Assembly: GCA_014706385.1 (NCBI GenBank)
Contig: JACGZH010000004.1
Location: forward strand, 2,221,806-2,285,805
From: Phaffia rhodozyma
Lineage: Eukaryota > Basidiomycota > Tremellomycetes > Cystofilobasidiales > Mrakiaceae
Direction: 5' to 3'
DNA length: 64,000 bases
Shown one piece after another: positions 47,467 to 58,068 of this stretch. The notes beneath the pieces were generated by a model, which saw nothing but the letters and a program-made list of their open reading frames with translations, searched no databases and was not told where the DNA came from. Each line of letters opens with the position of its first letter. Within the stretch, counting starts at the first letter, position 1. Made by a program: the position numbers and the translations under genes.

Positions 47467-47664
47467 TCTCTTTTTTTGCGGCGGGCGTGGTTGGGGTGTG
47501 AGTGGGGTGTGAGTGGGGTGTGGTTGGGGTGTGGTTGAGGTGTGAGTGAGAAGGTGGGTGAGAATGTGGGTGTACACGTGAGACGCTTGGTATGCTGGCG
47601 GGCTGTAGAGTGTGCACTGTATGCGCAGGGTATAGGACTGATGTATGTGGACCCTGCCATCAAC

Positions 47665-47736
47665 GGGATGTTCGTATAATGGTTATTATTCCAGATTTCC
47701 ATTCTGGAGACAGGTGTTCGATTCACCTACATCTCA
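47665..47736 (+). tRNA. tRNA-Gly(TCC), unit 2
   Basis: Copy of 37919-37990, no differences. Confidence 0.92.
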
Positions 47737-47904
47737 TTTTTGTCATTTTTTTTTTGTGCGCGTGGCGGGGGCGGAGGCGGTGGCAGTACAAGACACTGGG
47801 CGGACGGCGGCAAGACTCTGAGGCACACGACCGGGGCGTGGGAGGGGCTAGTTGGGTGGTGGCGTTGGTGTCTAGGGGTACGGGCCGGGCTGGGGACTAT
47901 AACC

Positions 47905-47998
47905 GCCCTGTTAGCTCAATCGGTAGAGCGTCAGACTCTTACCCAGTCTCTTGACAGTTGGCATCTGAAGGCTGGGGGTTCGACCCCCCCATGGGGCT
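47905..47998 (+). tRNA. tRNA-Lys(CTT), unit 2
   Basis: Copy of 38159-38252, intact, intron 21 nt. Confidence 0.92.
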
Positions 47999-48227
47999 AG
48001 CTTCGTTTTTGTGTGTCGGTGTGATTTTTTGTTTCTGTTTCTGTTTCTGTTTCTGTTTCTGTTTTCGTTCTTTGTGTTTTTGTTTGCTGGCTGGTGTGTG
48101 CTTGGTGGGCCGTCGACGGTGGAAGGGTGCATGGAGGGTTGAACAGAGGTGAGAGGTGGGTCGGCTGGTGGGTCGCGCGGGCATGTCTGACGATCTGGGC
48201 TGGTAGCACGGACAGACAGACACACAC

Positions 48228-48302
48228 GGGGATTTAGCTCAGTTGGCAGAGCGCGCAATCTTAGCATGGTTGAGGTCGTGAGTTCGATTCTTACAATCTC
48301 CA
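48228..48302 (+). tRNA. tRNA-Ala(AGC), unit 2, 2-nt insertion
   Basis: GC duplicated between D-arm and anticodon stem relative to unit 1, which would disturb the D/anticodon junction. Confidence 0.8.
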
Positions 48303-48515
48303 CTTTTTTTGTGTCGTTTTTATGTGTTTTTTTTGTGTTTTTTGGTAGTCTTTTTTTTTTTTTTCCGCCCGCTGCCTTTTTTGCACTCTCTTCTTTCGCT
48401 CTGCTCCTCTCGGTCATGCTCCGTCCTGCCCACCACATCACACACCATGTGTTGCACCGAGACAGGCCGGCTGCTGCGAGCACACTGGCCGACCGGCCGG
48501 ACAGGCCTTCATCCA

Positions 48516-48609
48516 GGTGAGGTGGCCCGAGTGGTCTAAGGCGCTGTGTTAAGGCTCTTTCTATGCCCCGCAGTCAGTAATGGCGCGAGTTCGAATCTCG
48601 CCCTCATCA
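48516..48609 (+). tRNA. tRNA-Leu(AAG), unit 2, 1-nt insertion
   Basis: Extra C in the D-stem (TGGCCCGAG). Confidence 0.8.
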
Positions 48610-48781
48610 CTTTTTGTCCGGCCGGCACGGGCCGTGCCTCTCGGGTCTGCCTGGCCGGGCTGTGCTCTCAGGTGCGGTGCCATGGTAGTATGATGCCACG
48701 TTGCAAACACTGCCACACCCCCTTGCTGTCTGCCGGTCCGTTTTGGACTGTGGACTGAATGAACAGACCGTACAGCATCCA

Positions 48782-48852
48782 ACAGCTGTGGTGAAATGGT
48801 ATCATTGGTGCTTGCCATGCACTAGGCCGGGGTTCGATTCCCCGCGGTTGTA
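48782..48852 (+). tRNA. tRNA-Gly(GCC), unit 2
   Basis: Identical to the unit 1 gene. Confidence 0.88.
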
Positions 48853-49044
48853 TCCTTTTTTTTTCTCGTCCCACACACCGATCGGCTCTGTGCTGGCGGG
48901 TGCACATCTGCCGATCGTCCGTGTTCGGTCTCGCCGACTGGTGCGATGATGGTGTGTGCTGCCGTTCGGACGAGCAGTGCGTCTGTGCCGACACAGGGGC
49001 AGGACACGAAGGACGTACCGACGCGCTCGGTGGACACCAACCGT

Positions 49045-49117
49045 CCCTTCTTAGCTCAGTTGGTAGAGCGCGACACTAGTAATGTCGAGGTCAGTCGTTC
49101 AAATCGGCTAGCAGGAA
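49045..49117 (+). tRNA. tRNA-Thr(AGT), unit 2
   Basis: Extra C in the 5' acceptor strand compared with unit 1; the rest unchanged. Confidence 0.78.
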
Positions 49118-49313
49118 CATTCTTCTTTTTTTTATTCTCCGTTCATTTCCGTTCATTTCTTCTTCTTCTTTTCTGTTGTATCCTTCCTGTCGCCCCGGCG
49201 GGCGTCTGGTCGACGCGTGCTCGTTAGGGTTCCGCACAAAGCACAGCACCACACCACACCACACACCACAAACGACACCACAAACAACACCACAAACGCA
49301 GGGAAAGCATGCT

Positions 49314-49411
49314 GGTGAAGTGGCCGAGTGGTCTAGGCGCTGTGTTTAGGTCTCTCTTCCGAGTCCAGACCGCAGTCAGTAATGGCGCGAGTTCAAATCT
49401 CGTCTTCATCA
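49314..49411 (+). tRNA. tRNA-Leu(TAG), unit 2, 1-nt deletion
   Basis: One A lost in the D-arm (CTAGGCG for CTAAGGCG). Confidence 0.8.
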
Positions 49412-49447
49412 TTCCTTTTTGTCCCGGCCGGGGGGGGCAGGGCAGCT

Positions 49448-49529
49448 GGGGATTTAGGCTAGTTGGTAAACTGGACGCTTCGCACTGTCGATCATGTGTC
49501 ATTCCTGGGTTCGATTCCCGGAGTCTCCA
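49448..49529 (+). tRNA. tRNA-Ala(CGC), unit 2
   Basis: Intact copy of 39697-39778. Confidence 0.88.
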
Positions 49530-49688
49530 TCTCTTTTTGGTGTGTTTCGGTGTGTTTTGTTTTATCTTGGCGTATTTGATTTCGGTTGCATTTCATATGG
49601 CATGTTTGTGTGTCGTGTTCTGTGTGTCTTCTCTTGGTCTGCTGCCCACCGGCTTGTGCTCACCGCTCACCGAGCGGCGTCCATCCAA

Positions 49689-49797
49689 GGCCGTTTGGCG
49701 GAGTGGTCTAACGCGGTAGCCTCGACGAGTCCCCTCTGTGGGACGACGGCGACAGCTACTCTTCTCTGAAGGCGAGGTTCAAATCCTACAGCGGTCG
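49689..49797 (+). tRNA. tRNA-Ser(CGA), unit 2, several indels
   Basis: One A lost at the anticodon/intron boundary, one G gained in the intron and one T lost in the T-stem. Confidence 0.72.
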
Positions 49798-49944
49798 TCC
49801 TTTCTCTTTTTCTTTTTTGCCCACTTCCGTTCTCTCTGCCTTCTGTCGCGTCGATCCTTCCTTGCTGTCTGTGTTTGCTGTCTCCGCAATGCTCACATCC
49901 GGCCGCCAGGCAGACAGACGACGGCTGACGGTCTTGGCCATCTT

Positions 49945-50040
49945 GCGTGATTGGTGTCGTGTTTCACGCCAAGTTTGGGCACACTTTCTGTCCGTGCACA
50001 TCTTCTTGGAGGTCTTTCGTTTCAATCCCGTAATCGCGCC
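49945..50040 (+). pseudogene. Degraded tRNA-Pro(TGG), unit 2
   Basis: D-arm changed to GGTGTCGTGTTTCACGCC, extra bases in the intron, and T-arm altered to TTTCGTTTCAATCCCGTA, breaking both internal promoter boxes. Either a pseudogene or badly resolved sequence; the unit 1 and 3 copies are intact. Confidence 0.65.
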
Positions 50041-50645
50041 TTTTTGTTCGGGCCCGTCTGGGCGGGTTGGCGTGGTCGGTGTATGGTTACTTGCTGTGTC
50101 AGTTGCTGTGTTACTTGCTGTGGCTACTCATAGGAGTAACCCGCCACATAAGCGTCCGCTGTACCCTATGCGTTTAATCTTTTTTTTTTCTTTTTTCTTT
50201 TTCCTCTCCTCTCCGTTTTTTTTCTTTGTCCTTTTCTTTCCTCTTTTTTCCCATTTCCTTTTTCCCTTTCCTTCTTTTTTCCCTTCTTTTTCCCCCTCTT
50301 TTTTCCCCTCTTTTCCTTCCCTCTTTTCCTTTTTCTCTCCCTTATTTTCCCCTCTTTTTCCTGTTTCCTTTTTTCCCTCTTTTCTTCTTTTTCTTTCTTT
50401 CTTCTTCTTTTCTTCTTTTTTCTTCTTTTTTTTTTTCTGTCACCGATAGATGCATCAATATAGAAAGAGAAAAAGACATATGGCAGAAAGACAACAGCAT
50501 AACAATGGCAACCACAGTAAAAACATAGCGAGAACACAATGAGAACACAACGAGAACACAACCATGCAATGCAATGCACCAGCAACACAGTGTCAACACA
50601 GTGTCAACACAACAGAAAGACCAAAACAAAAGAAGGCAAAGATCC

Positions 50646-50742
50646 TCGTAGTCAGACGCCTTACCGCTGGGCCACTCGGCCAGAGCGAATGGGTGGTGGG
50701 ACCACTAGACCAAGACGGGGTTCGAACCCGCGATTTCCTGAT
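50646..50742 (-). tRNA. Permuted tRNA-Arg(ACG), unit 2
   Basis: Same permuted order as 40825-40921 (3' half 50742-50707, 5' half 50681-50646) with identical sequence, including the 11-bp flanking inverted repeat (50633-50643 with 50782-50792), although neighbouring genes carry indels. Confidence 0.85.
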
Positions 50743-50979
50743 GCATACAAGCTGGCAGCCGGCCATGACGACCGTTCCACCATCTTTGCCTTTAGCTTTC
50801 GTCTGGTTGTGTGGATGTATGGCCAAGTGGATGTGTGGGCGTTGGCTCTGCTAGGGTTATCCGAGGCGGGTGGGCGTTCCGGCCGATCCGTCCGATCGCC
50901 CATCGGATATCGGACGTCGGACGTCGGACGTCGAGCCCCGGAGTACGGAGCCCGGCGGAGAAAAAGGCCGTGTCGATCG

Positions 50980-51064
50980 GGTCGCCTGGTCTAGTGGTTA
51001 TGACGCTTGCTTCACATCTCACCCGGTGCGCAATAGGTCGCCAGTTCGATCCTGGCGGTGACCA
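50980..51064 (+). tRNA. tRNA-Val(CAC), unit 2
   Basis: One extra T in the D-loop (GGTTATGAC), the more usual form. Confidence 0.85.
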
Positions 51065-51292
51065 TGACGTCTTTTTGGCCCTCAGCACACGCCCACGATG
51101 GACAGACCGAGAGAAGCCATCGCAAGATAAGATGCATGATAAGATACACAGCCAGCCGACAGAGATGGCAGATAAGATCGACAGACACGATCGATCGGCA
51201 AGAAAGAAAGAAGATAAGATGGCGATAAAGACAAAAGACAAAAGACAAAAGACAAAAGATACAAGATAAAAGCCAGGTCGGCAAAAAGACAA

Positions 51293-51392
51293 GGCGCGAT
51301 CCCGGATTGAACCGAGGACCCTCCGTCAGACACGTGTTTCATGCGAGCCAGCAAAGCCCGAAGACGGCGTGATACCACTACACCAATCCCGC
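51293..51392 (-). tRNA. tRNA-Pro(CGG), unit 2, indels
   Basis: One base lost in the T-stem and one gained in the variable region. Confidence 0.78.
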
Positions 51393-51470
51393 CAGTGATC
51401 GCACAGGCCTGGCCGGTCAGTTTGTCGGTCTCCAGCCGGCCGTCCGTCCGTCCGTCCGGGAGGCAAAAGA

Positions 51471-51569
51471 TACTCCATATGAGGTTCGAACTCATGATCC
51501 TTGTTAAGCACTAGAGGCACGGACGGCAACCTATAAGAACAATGCGATAACCACTTCGCCAATGGAAGT
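51471..51569 (-). tRNA. tRNA-Ile(TAT), unit 2, 1-nt insertion
   Basis: Extra base in the 5' acceptor strand. Confidence 0.8.
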
Positions 51570-51741
51570 AAAGGTAAGCGTCGGTGGAAAAAGACGAGAG
51601 ATGACAAGACAGGACGAGACAGGACGAGACAGGACGAGAGAAGGCCGCACCGGACGGCACACGCCAGACCGGGCCGAGTCGACAGAAGACGGCACAGGCG
51701 GCAGGAGGGAGGACGGGAAAAAGAGGGCGAAAAAAAAGGAA

Positions 51742-51823
51742 AGGTCCTACTCAGATTCGAACTGGGGATTCGAGAAGGTGAGGTCAATCAGAATCTCGCG
51801 TGATAACAACTTCACATAGAACC
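51742..51823 (-). tRNA. tRNA-Gln(CTG), unit 2, indels
   Basis: Two bases lost in the D-arm and acceptor junction and one gained in the intron. Confidence 0.75.
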
Positions 51824-52014
51824 GGTCGTTGTCGGCCTATTGCCCTCGCGAGTCTCGTTCTGGCGGTGTGTCCGCTGGCAAGGGTCCGTCGGCGCGTGTC
51901 CGCTGGCAGTGTGCTTACATCGCTGGCCGACCTGTCCGCCCGCCGCACGTGGCCCGGCCGGCATGACACGCACGGCCGACCCGATACACACAGCGGACAT
52001 CGGAGCAAAAAGCA

Positions 52015-52087
52015 AGCCCAAACGCGGATTTGAACCACGGACCTCACCGTTACGAGCGGCGCACTATAACCACTTAGCTATTCGGGC
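52015..52087 (-). tRNA. tRNA-Thr(CGT), unit 2
   Basis: Intact copy. Confidence 0.88.
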
Positions 52088-52241
52088 CTGGTGCCCGTCG
52101 CCCGGTCGTGTTGTCTCTAAGGGTGTTGGTGTGTCGAGTGTGTTGGTGTACCGGTGTGGTCAGGACCCCGGCCCACACCGTCCGCATCGGCCAGACGTAG
52201 CCCATCGAGGTCGACCGCCGGGGCGGCTGGGCAGTCAACGT

Positions 52242-52327
52242 GCCTGGGTAGTTTAGTGGTAAAACGTAGGTCTCATACCGTCACCCGAGTGTGATCCCAG
52301 CCGCGAGTTCGATTCTCGCTCTGGGCA
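52242..52327 (+). tRNA. Probable elongator tRNA-Met(CAT), unit 2
   Basis: One T lost 3' of the anticodon (GATCCCAG for GATCCTCAG), in the already weak stem. Confidence 0.5.
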
Positions 52328-52572
52328 ACTCTTTTTTTTTCCTCTTTTGCTGTGTTTCCCATCCTTCCTGATGGTTGGTGGGCGGCCGGGCTGGGCCAGG
52401 CGGAGGTGCGGTCGGATCCGGCCGTCAGATGGGCTGAGCATGACGGCAGTGGAAGTGGCGGCGGTGGCGGGTGGCGTGTGGCGTCGGCAGTGCTGATGAC
52501 GACGACGACTGCTGCTGCGCAGAGTCCGCTTGGACGAGAATCTATCCGGACAAACGGTGCTGGCACCATACC

Positions 52573-52660
52573 CGCCGCTTAGCTCATCTGGAAGAGCGTT
52601 GGTTTGTAAAGGATACAACTTGTTCACCGAAGGCACTCGGTTCGATCCCGAGAGCGGCGA
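52573..52660 (+). tRNA. tRNA-Tyr(GTA), unit 2
   Basis: One base gained in the intron; exons unchanged. Confidence 0.9.
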
Positions 52661-52882
52661 TCTTGTTTTTTTGCCTTTTGCTTTTTGTTCTTTTTTGTTC
52701 TTTTTTTCTGCCTTGTGGCTGCTTCCTCTTTGACTGCTAGGGTTCCTGCCTTCGGTCCAGTCCGGTCGCTCTCACGCAGCATGCGCACTGTCTCGGCCAG
52801 ACGGGCGATGCGACCGATGACGTTCTCCCAGCTGCTGCTGCCGATGTAGTGGTCACCGGGGCAGGGCAAGTGATCATATCTT

Positions 52883-52983
52883 GGCCGATTGGTGTAGTGG
52901 CTATCACAGCAGTTTTTCGGTACTCGTCCGCAAGGGTCGTCTTCGCTCGCTGCTGGTCGTCGGTTCGATCCCGACATCGGTCT
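52883..52983 (+). tRNA. tRNA-Arg(TCG), unit 2, indels
   Basis: Extra T next to the anticodon and extra G in the intron. Confidence 0.68.
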
Positions 52984-53198
52984 AAATGTTCACTTTTTGT
53001 GTCCCCCTTCTTTTTTGCCCCTCCTTTTTGCCCTTCTTTTCTCTGCACGCTCTCTCTGCACTCTGTTTCTCATCGGCCGTTGTGTGGGTCACTGTCTGTC
53101 CGACCGGTCTGGCCTGTGTGCGCGTGTCCACCACGGTCGAGGCCAGGTCGACACAGCTCCCTGTGGTGGGGCAGGCAGACGGGCGGGAAAACAAAAAA

Positions 53199-53272
53199 AG
53201 ACCCATACCCGACTTGAACGGATGACCTCAAGATTTGGAATCTTGCGCTGCTACCAACTAGCTAATGGGGTC
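53199..53272 (-). tRNA. tRNA-Trp(CCA), unit 2, indels
   Basis: One base lost in the D-arm, one gained in the acceptor. Confidence 0.8.
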
Positions 53273-53430
53273 GCTTGCCCGGAGGCTCCGTGCCCAGAGG
53301 GTATGTCGAAGCGCCCGGCTGGCTGGCCGTACAGACGGTGGCACCATGCGGCCGGCTTGCAGGCCTCCAGCACGGACGGCCGGACGGGGGCCAGGGAAAA
53401 AACCGAGGGAAAACGAGCAAAAAGACAATG

Positions 53431-53503
53431 TTGCCAAGGCCCGTCTCGATCAGGCGACCCTCCGGGTTATGAGCCCGGCGCGCTTCCACTGCGCTACTTG
53501 GCA
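53431..53503 (-). tRNA. Initiator tRNA-Met, unit 2, 1-nt insertion
   Basis: Extra base in the variable region next to the anticodon stem. Confidence 0.85.
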
Positions 53504-53713
53504 TTGATGGGAGACCATGGCTGAGGAGTGTGTATGTGGTGTCGGCCGCAGGTCACGTGCCGGTGTCGATGTCATGTCGACGTCAGTGTCGATGCCAGTG
53601 CCAGCACCAGTGTCATTACCAATGCCAGTGTCAATGCCAGTCACACCATCGACTGGTGCGACCGACGGTACACCCTGGCCATGGTCTGCCGGGTGGGCCT
53701 GACAGTCATATCG

Positions 53714-53787
53714 GATCGATTAGCTCAGTTGGTTAGAGCGTGGTGCTAATAACGCCAAGGTCGCGGGTTCGACCCCCTCATTGATCA
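53714..53787 (+). tRNA. tRNA-Ile(AAT), unit 2
   Basis: Intact copy. Confidence 0.9.
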
Positions 53788-54044
53788 CTTTTTCTTTCTT
53801 TTTCTAATTTTCGCCATCTTTTTTTGCCATCTTTTTTGCACCCCTCCTGTTCTCGACCGTTGCGGGTCTGTGTGGCATTGTTGTCGACTGGCACGCTCCA
53901 TGGTGAGCGATGCAGTGTTGTGACGGTGTGACGATGTGGTGGTGCAGTGGCGACGATGGGAACGCAGATATACACCCGGCTGTGCTGGACAGTGTCCGAC
54001 CAGACATGGGCCTATGGTGTCTGGGCTGGGCTGGGAGGCATCGT

Positions 54045-54131
54045 GCATGCTTGGTGTAGTGGTATCGCGCCATGTTAGGGTCTTTGCGCCTTGTCTCATG
54101 GAGGTCCTCAGTTCAATCCTGGGAGCGTGCC
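54045..54131 (+). tRNA. tRNA-Pro(AGG), unit 2
   Basis: Intact copy. Confidence 0.9.
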
Positions 54132-54339
54132 TTTTTCCTTTTCCTTTCGTTCTTTGTTTCCTTTTCCCGAGCGCTTCCTGTCGCTCTTCGTTGTTTTCTG
54201 CCACTTTTCACTCACTTTTTGCCACTCTCCGCCACTTTCTCGGCAGCAGACAAGCGATGTGTGCACCCGGTGGAGACGTCTCTGACGCATGGACAAGCTG
54301 TCTGGACAAGGTGTCTGGACACGGATGACAGCCATCAAG

Positions 54340-54411
54340 TCCTCAATTGTCTAACGGCTATGATAACCGCCTCTCACGCGGTAGGCCCGGGTTCGACTCC
54401 CGGTTGGGGAT
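54340..54411 (+). tRNA. tRNA-Glu(CTC), unit 2
   Basis: Intact copy. Confidence 0.92.
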
Positions 54412-54643
54412 CTCTCTTTTGGTCTTTTCTTTGCTCTCGTTTCTTTTTTTTCTTTTTTTCCTTGTCCTTCTTTTCCTTTCGTCTTTCTGTTTCGTCTTGT
54501 TTTTGTATGTCCGTTCTGACCACTGGTATCAGCGCTGGTGTGTGCCTGCGGGTACTGTGTGGTTGAATGCACGGTATGGGGTGCATGCACCGGCCAGCTG
54601 TCCAGGCCACCTGGCGAGCGGACAAGGCTGACAACCAACCGAC

Positions 54644-54717
54644 TCTTGGATGGTCTAACGGTTTATGATTTCCGCCTGTCACGCGGAGAACCGGGGTTTC
54701 GACTCCCCGTCCGGGAG
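54644..54717 (+). tRNA. tRNA-Asp(GTC), unit 2, indels
   Basis: Extra T in the D-loop, shuffled bases after the anticodon stem and an extra T in the T-loop. Confidence 0.75.
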
Positions 54718-55096
54718 CACTTTTTGCCTTTTGCTCCTCTCTTTTGTACTTGCATTTGTACTTGCATTGCATTTGCATTTGCATCTGCATTTGCATTTTT
54801 TCTTTCCATTCTCTTTTGCTGTACAGCTGTATGGTTGTCTTGCTTTGTTGTGTTTGTCCGTCGACGGCCATCGATCGTTATCTTTTTTCTTTGGTCTGTA
54901 TGTCTCCTTCTTTTTCTCTTTCTTTTCTTTTGCTCTCTTTGACGGCGCATGTTTGGCAGCACACGCTCCGAAAGACGCACCGAGCACAGCACAGCACAGC
55001 ACAGCACGCCGACACGTGGTGCGCTGGGCAGACCAACTGGCTGGATGGCTGTTGAGCACAGGCTATGGGCAGTCGATCGGCAGACCGAGACCATAC

Positions 55097-55178
55097 GCTG
55101 TCTTAATCAAGTGGTCTACGATGAGAGATTAGAAATCTCTTCCTCTTTGAGGGCGCAGGTTCGATCCTGCAGACAGCT
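55097..55178 (+). tRNA. tRNA-Ser(AGA), unit 2, 1-nt deletion
   Basis: One A lost from the T-loop (TTCGATCC). Confidence 0.8.
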
Positions 55179-55403
55179 TTCTTTTGCACCCTGTACTTTG
55201 CCACCGTGGCCTTTGCTCTTTTTTGCTTTTTTTTTTCTTCTTCTTCTCTTCTATGCCTTTGCCTATGTGTGTCTATGGTTGTCGTTCATGTATGCATAGT
55301 ACGCACACACCGGGCAGCCAGCCCAAACAAAAAAAAAAGACGGCCACACCATCGAAGCCATCCTCACTGACACACAGAGCGAGGACCGGAAAAAAAAAAG
55401 GGA

Positions 55404-55489
55404 TGCCGTCAGCCTGAATCGAACAGGCGACCTTATGATTGCGGACAGATGTCTTCAGTCATACGCTCCACCAATTGAGCTATGACGGC
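55404..55489 (-). tRNA. tRNA-Phe(GAA), unit 2
   Basis: Intact copy with 13-nt intron. Confidence 0.92.
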
Positions 55490-55685
55490 CGATGACAGTC
55501 AGCGCCGTCCATCAGGCCATGGCCCGTCTGGGTGGCTGTCGGGCCGTCGGGCCGTCCGGCTGGCACTCACTCGGTCGGTCTCAGCCGGGTCGGTGTGTGT
55601 GCCTGACGCGGCAGGCAAAACATGCTGGGCACTGACCGTCAGCGTGTGCTGTCTGAGTGCTCGGACACAGCAGGCGACCATCCCA

Positions 55686-55758
55686 TGCCCTGTAGCTCAG
55701 TTGGTAGAGCGTGGAGCTGTTACCTCCAAGGTCTACGGTTCGAGCCCGTACGGGGCAG
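55686..55758 (+). tRNA. tRNA-Asn(GTT), unit 2
   Basis: Single A to C substitution just 3' of the anticodon (position 38); otherwise intact. Confidence 0.88.
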
Positions 55759-55949
55759 TCTTTTGTCGTCTTTTTGTCGTCTTTTGTCGTCTTTTGTCGT
55801 CTTTGTCTCCTCATTTTTTTTCCCTCTCCCTTTCCTGTGCAGTACTTCCCTCTCGTCTTCTTGCCGTCCATGAGGTGTGCGTGTTCTTGGTATGTTCTTG
55901 CGATGGACATCATCCATCTTCCACCAGCATGCTCGGCCGGCAAGAAAAA

Positions 55950-56022
55950 AGGAGTCACCCGGGATTGAACCAGGGACCTGCTGGGTTGCAACCAGCCGCA
56001 ACTACCGCTGTGCTATAACTCC
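55950..56022 (-). tRNA. tRNA-Cys(GCA), unit 2
   Basis: Intact copy. Confidence 0.92.
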
Positions 56023-56303
56023 GTATGAGGCTGCCGCGCCATCGGACAGATCATCCACAGGCACGCTTGCACACATGCACACAGCACAGTGGCAGCCGCT
56101 TTGTCGTCCTGCGATCGAGTAGTGGCAGCTGTGGACGCAACATCGCCCGGTGCGACCAGGCCGGCGTCACAGATGCTGCATCTGCACAGAGAAAACAAAA
56201 GGAACAAAGGAGCAGAAAAAAGAACAGGAAAAAAGAGCAAGAAAAAAGAGCAAGAAAAAAGAGCAAGAAAAAAGAGCAAAAAGAACAAAAAGAACAAAAA
56301 GAG

Positions 56304-56377
56304 TAGTCGCACCCAGAGTCGAACTGGGGTCGTGAGTGTGTTAGACTCAAGTGATAACCGTTACACACCATGCAACT
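56304..56377 (-). tRNA. tRNA-Val(AAC), unit 2, 2-nt insertion
   Basis: Two extra bases in the 5' D-arm region. Confidence 0.8.
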
Positions 56378-56567
56378 CTGATGACTGCCGGTCTCTGCCC
56401 AGTATCCTACTCATCGACCAGGCACCGCTCGCTCCGCCGTCTGCCCGCCCGCCGCTGTGTGTCCATCGGTCGGCCGGCCCATCAGCCCGATCGTGCGACA
56501 CCGGGACCATGCCTGCCGACAAGCTGGCCCTCAGACGAGGCAGCCCGGGGAGAAAACAAAAGGATCG

Positions 56568-56640
56568 TTCCCCATCCGGGAGTCGAACCCGGGTCCTCAG
56601 CGTGAAAAGCTGATATCGTAAACCGTTTGACCAATGAGGA
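56568..56640 (-). tRNA. tRNA-Glu(TTC), unit 2
   Basis: Intact copy. Confidence 0.92.
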
Positions 56641-56781
56641 CTAGTACAAGCACGCCGAATCGGTCGAGTCGTCTGCAGTCGTCTGCAGTCGTGCGCAGTC
56701 GTGTGCAGCCTGCTCCGTCGTGCGGTAGGCTGTGAGCGGGTGGCCGCCGGTCCAGCATGCTTCCGACCGGACGGCAAAAAG

Positions 56782-56853
56782 TGGACCCAGCAGGGATTGA
56801 ACCCGCGGCCTTTCGCATGCAAAGCGAATGTGATACCACTACACCATAAGCCC
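56782..56853 (-). tRNA. tRNA-Ala(TGC), unit 2
   Basis: Intact copy. Confidence 0.9.
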
Positions 56854-57028
56854 GTGTGGGATGGAGGCGTGGTGTGTCGGCCGGTGGTGGCGAAGTGCGG
56901 TGCGGTGCGGTGAGGTGCGGTAAGGTGCGGTGCGGTAAGGTGCGGTGAGGTGAGGTCTGGTATGATGCTATCAGAAACAGAGTCTTGGTTGCAAAACCAC
57001 ACGGAACCTCTCGGCGGGGGGCAAAAGA

Positions 57029-57111
57029 TGAACAGAGGGGGATTCGAAACCCCCGCATCTTGCGATATCAGAACTTGAGTCTGACGCCTTAGACCGCTCG
57101 GCCATCTGTCC
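57029..57111 (-). tRNA. tRNA-Leu(CAA), unit 2, 1-nt insertion
   Basis: One extra base in the T-arm. Confidence 0.82.
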
Positions 57112-57220
57112 GGATGGGGTGCGTGAGGTGTGTGTGGGTCCGGGAGTGTGCGGGAGTGTGCGGGAGTGTGCGGGAGTGTGGGCCGGGTAGAGCGAGTGCA
57201 CCCTGCCCGGGCACACACAC

Positions 57221-57306
57221 GCCCCGTTGGCAGAATGGTAACGCGTCTCCTTCCTACTGTCTGGTGAGAGAGGTGAAGATTCTGGGTTCAATCCCCAGGC
57301 GGGGTT
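57221..57306 (+). tRNA. tRNA-Arg(CCT), unit 2
   Basis: Intact copy; last gene of unit 2. Confidence 0.83.
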
Positions 57307-57503
57307 TCTCTTTTTTTGCGGCGGGCGTGGTTGGGGTGTGAGTGGGGTGTGAGTGGGGTGTGGTTGGGGTGTGGTTGAGGTGTGAGTGAGAAGGTGGGTG
57401 AGAATGTGGGTGTACACGTGAGACGCTTGGTATGCTGGCGGGCTGTAGAGTGTGCACTGTATGCGCAGGGTATAGGACGATGTATGTGGACCCTGCCATC
57501 AAC

Positions 57504-57575
57504 GGGATGTTCGTATAATGGTTATTATTCCAGATTTCCATTCTGGAGACAGGTGTTCGATTCACCTACATCTCA
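57504..57575 (+). tRNA. tRNA-Gly(TCC), unit 3
   Basis: Intact copy. Confidence 0.92.
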
Positions 57576-57740
57576 TTTTGTCATTTTTTTTTGTGCGCGT
57601 GGCGGGGGCGGAGGCGGTGGCAGTACAAGACACTGGGCGGACGGCGGCAAGACTCTGAGGCACACGACCGGGGCGTGGGAGGGGCTAGTTGGGTGGTGGC
57701 GTTGGTGTCTAGGGTACGGGCCGGGCTGGGGACTATAACC

Positions 57741-57835
57741 GCCCTGTTAGCTCAATCGGTAGAGCGTCAGACTCTTACCCAGTCTCTTGACAGTTGGCAT
57801 CTGAAGGCTGGGGGTTCGACCCCCCCATTGGGGCT
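57741..57835 (+). tRNA. tRNA-Lys(CTT), unit 3, 1-nt insertion
   Basis: Extra T in the 3' acceptor strand. Confidence 0.82.
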
Positions 57836-58068
57836 AGCTTCGTTTTTGTGTGTCGGTGTGATTTTTTGTTTCTGTTTCTGTTTCTGTTTCTGTTTCTGTT
57901 TTCGTTCTTTGTGTTTTTGTTTGCTGGCTTGGTGTGTGCTTGGTGGGCCGTCGGACGGTGGAAGGGTGCATGGAGGGTTGAACAGAGGTGAGAGGTGTGG
58001 GTCGGGTGGTGGGGTCGCGCGGACATGTCGGACGATCGGGGCTGGTAGCACGGACAACAGACACACAC

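Larger units (their letters stand above)
37871..47616. repeat. Array unit 1 (complete)
   Basis: 9746 bp, 34 tRNA genes, 21 on plus and 13 on minus. Nearly all fold without defects, so this is the reference copy. Spacers hold T- or A-runs (terminators) and simple repeats. Confidence 0.95.
47617..57456. repeat. Array unit 2 (complete, indel-rich)
   Basis: 9840 bp, same 34 genes, with many one- or two-base indels relative to unit 1, several inside tRNA stems and one gene (Pro-TGG) heavily altered. Confidence 0.95.
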
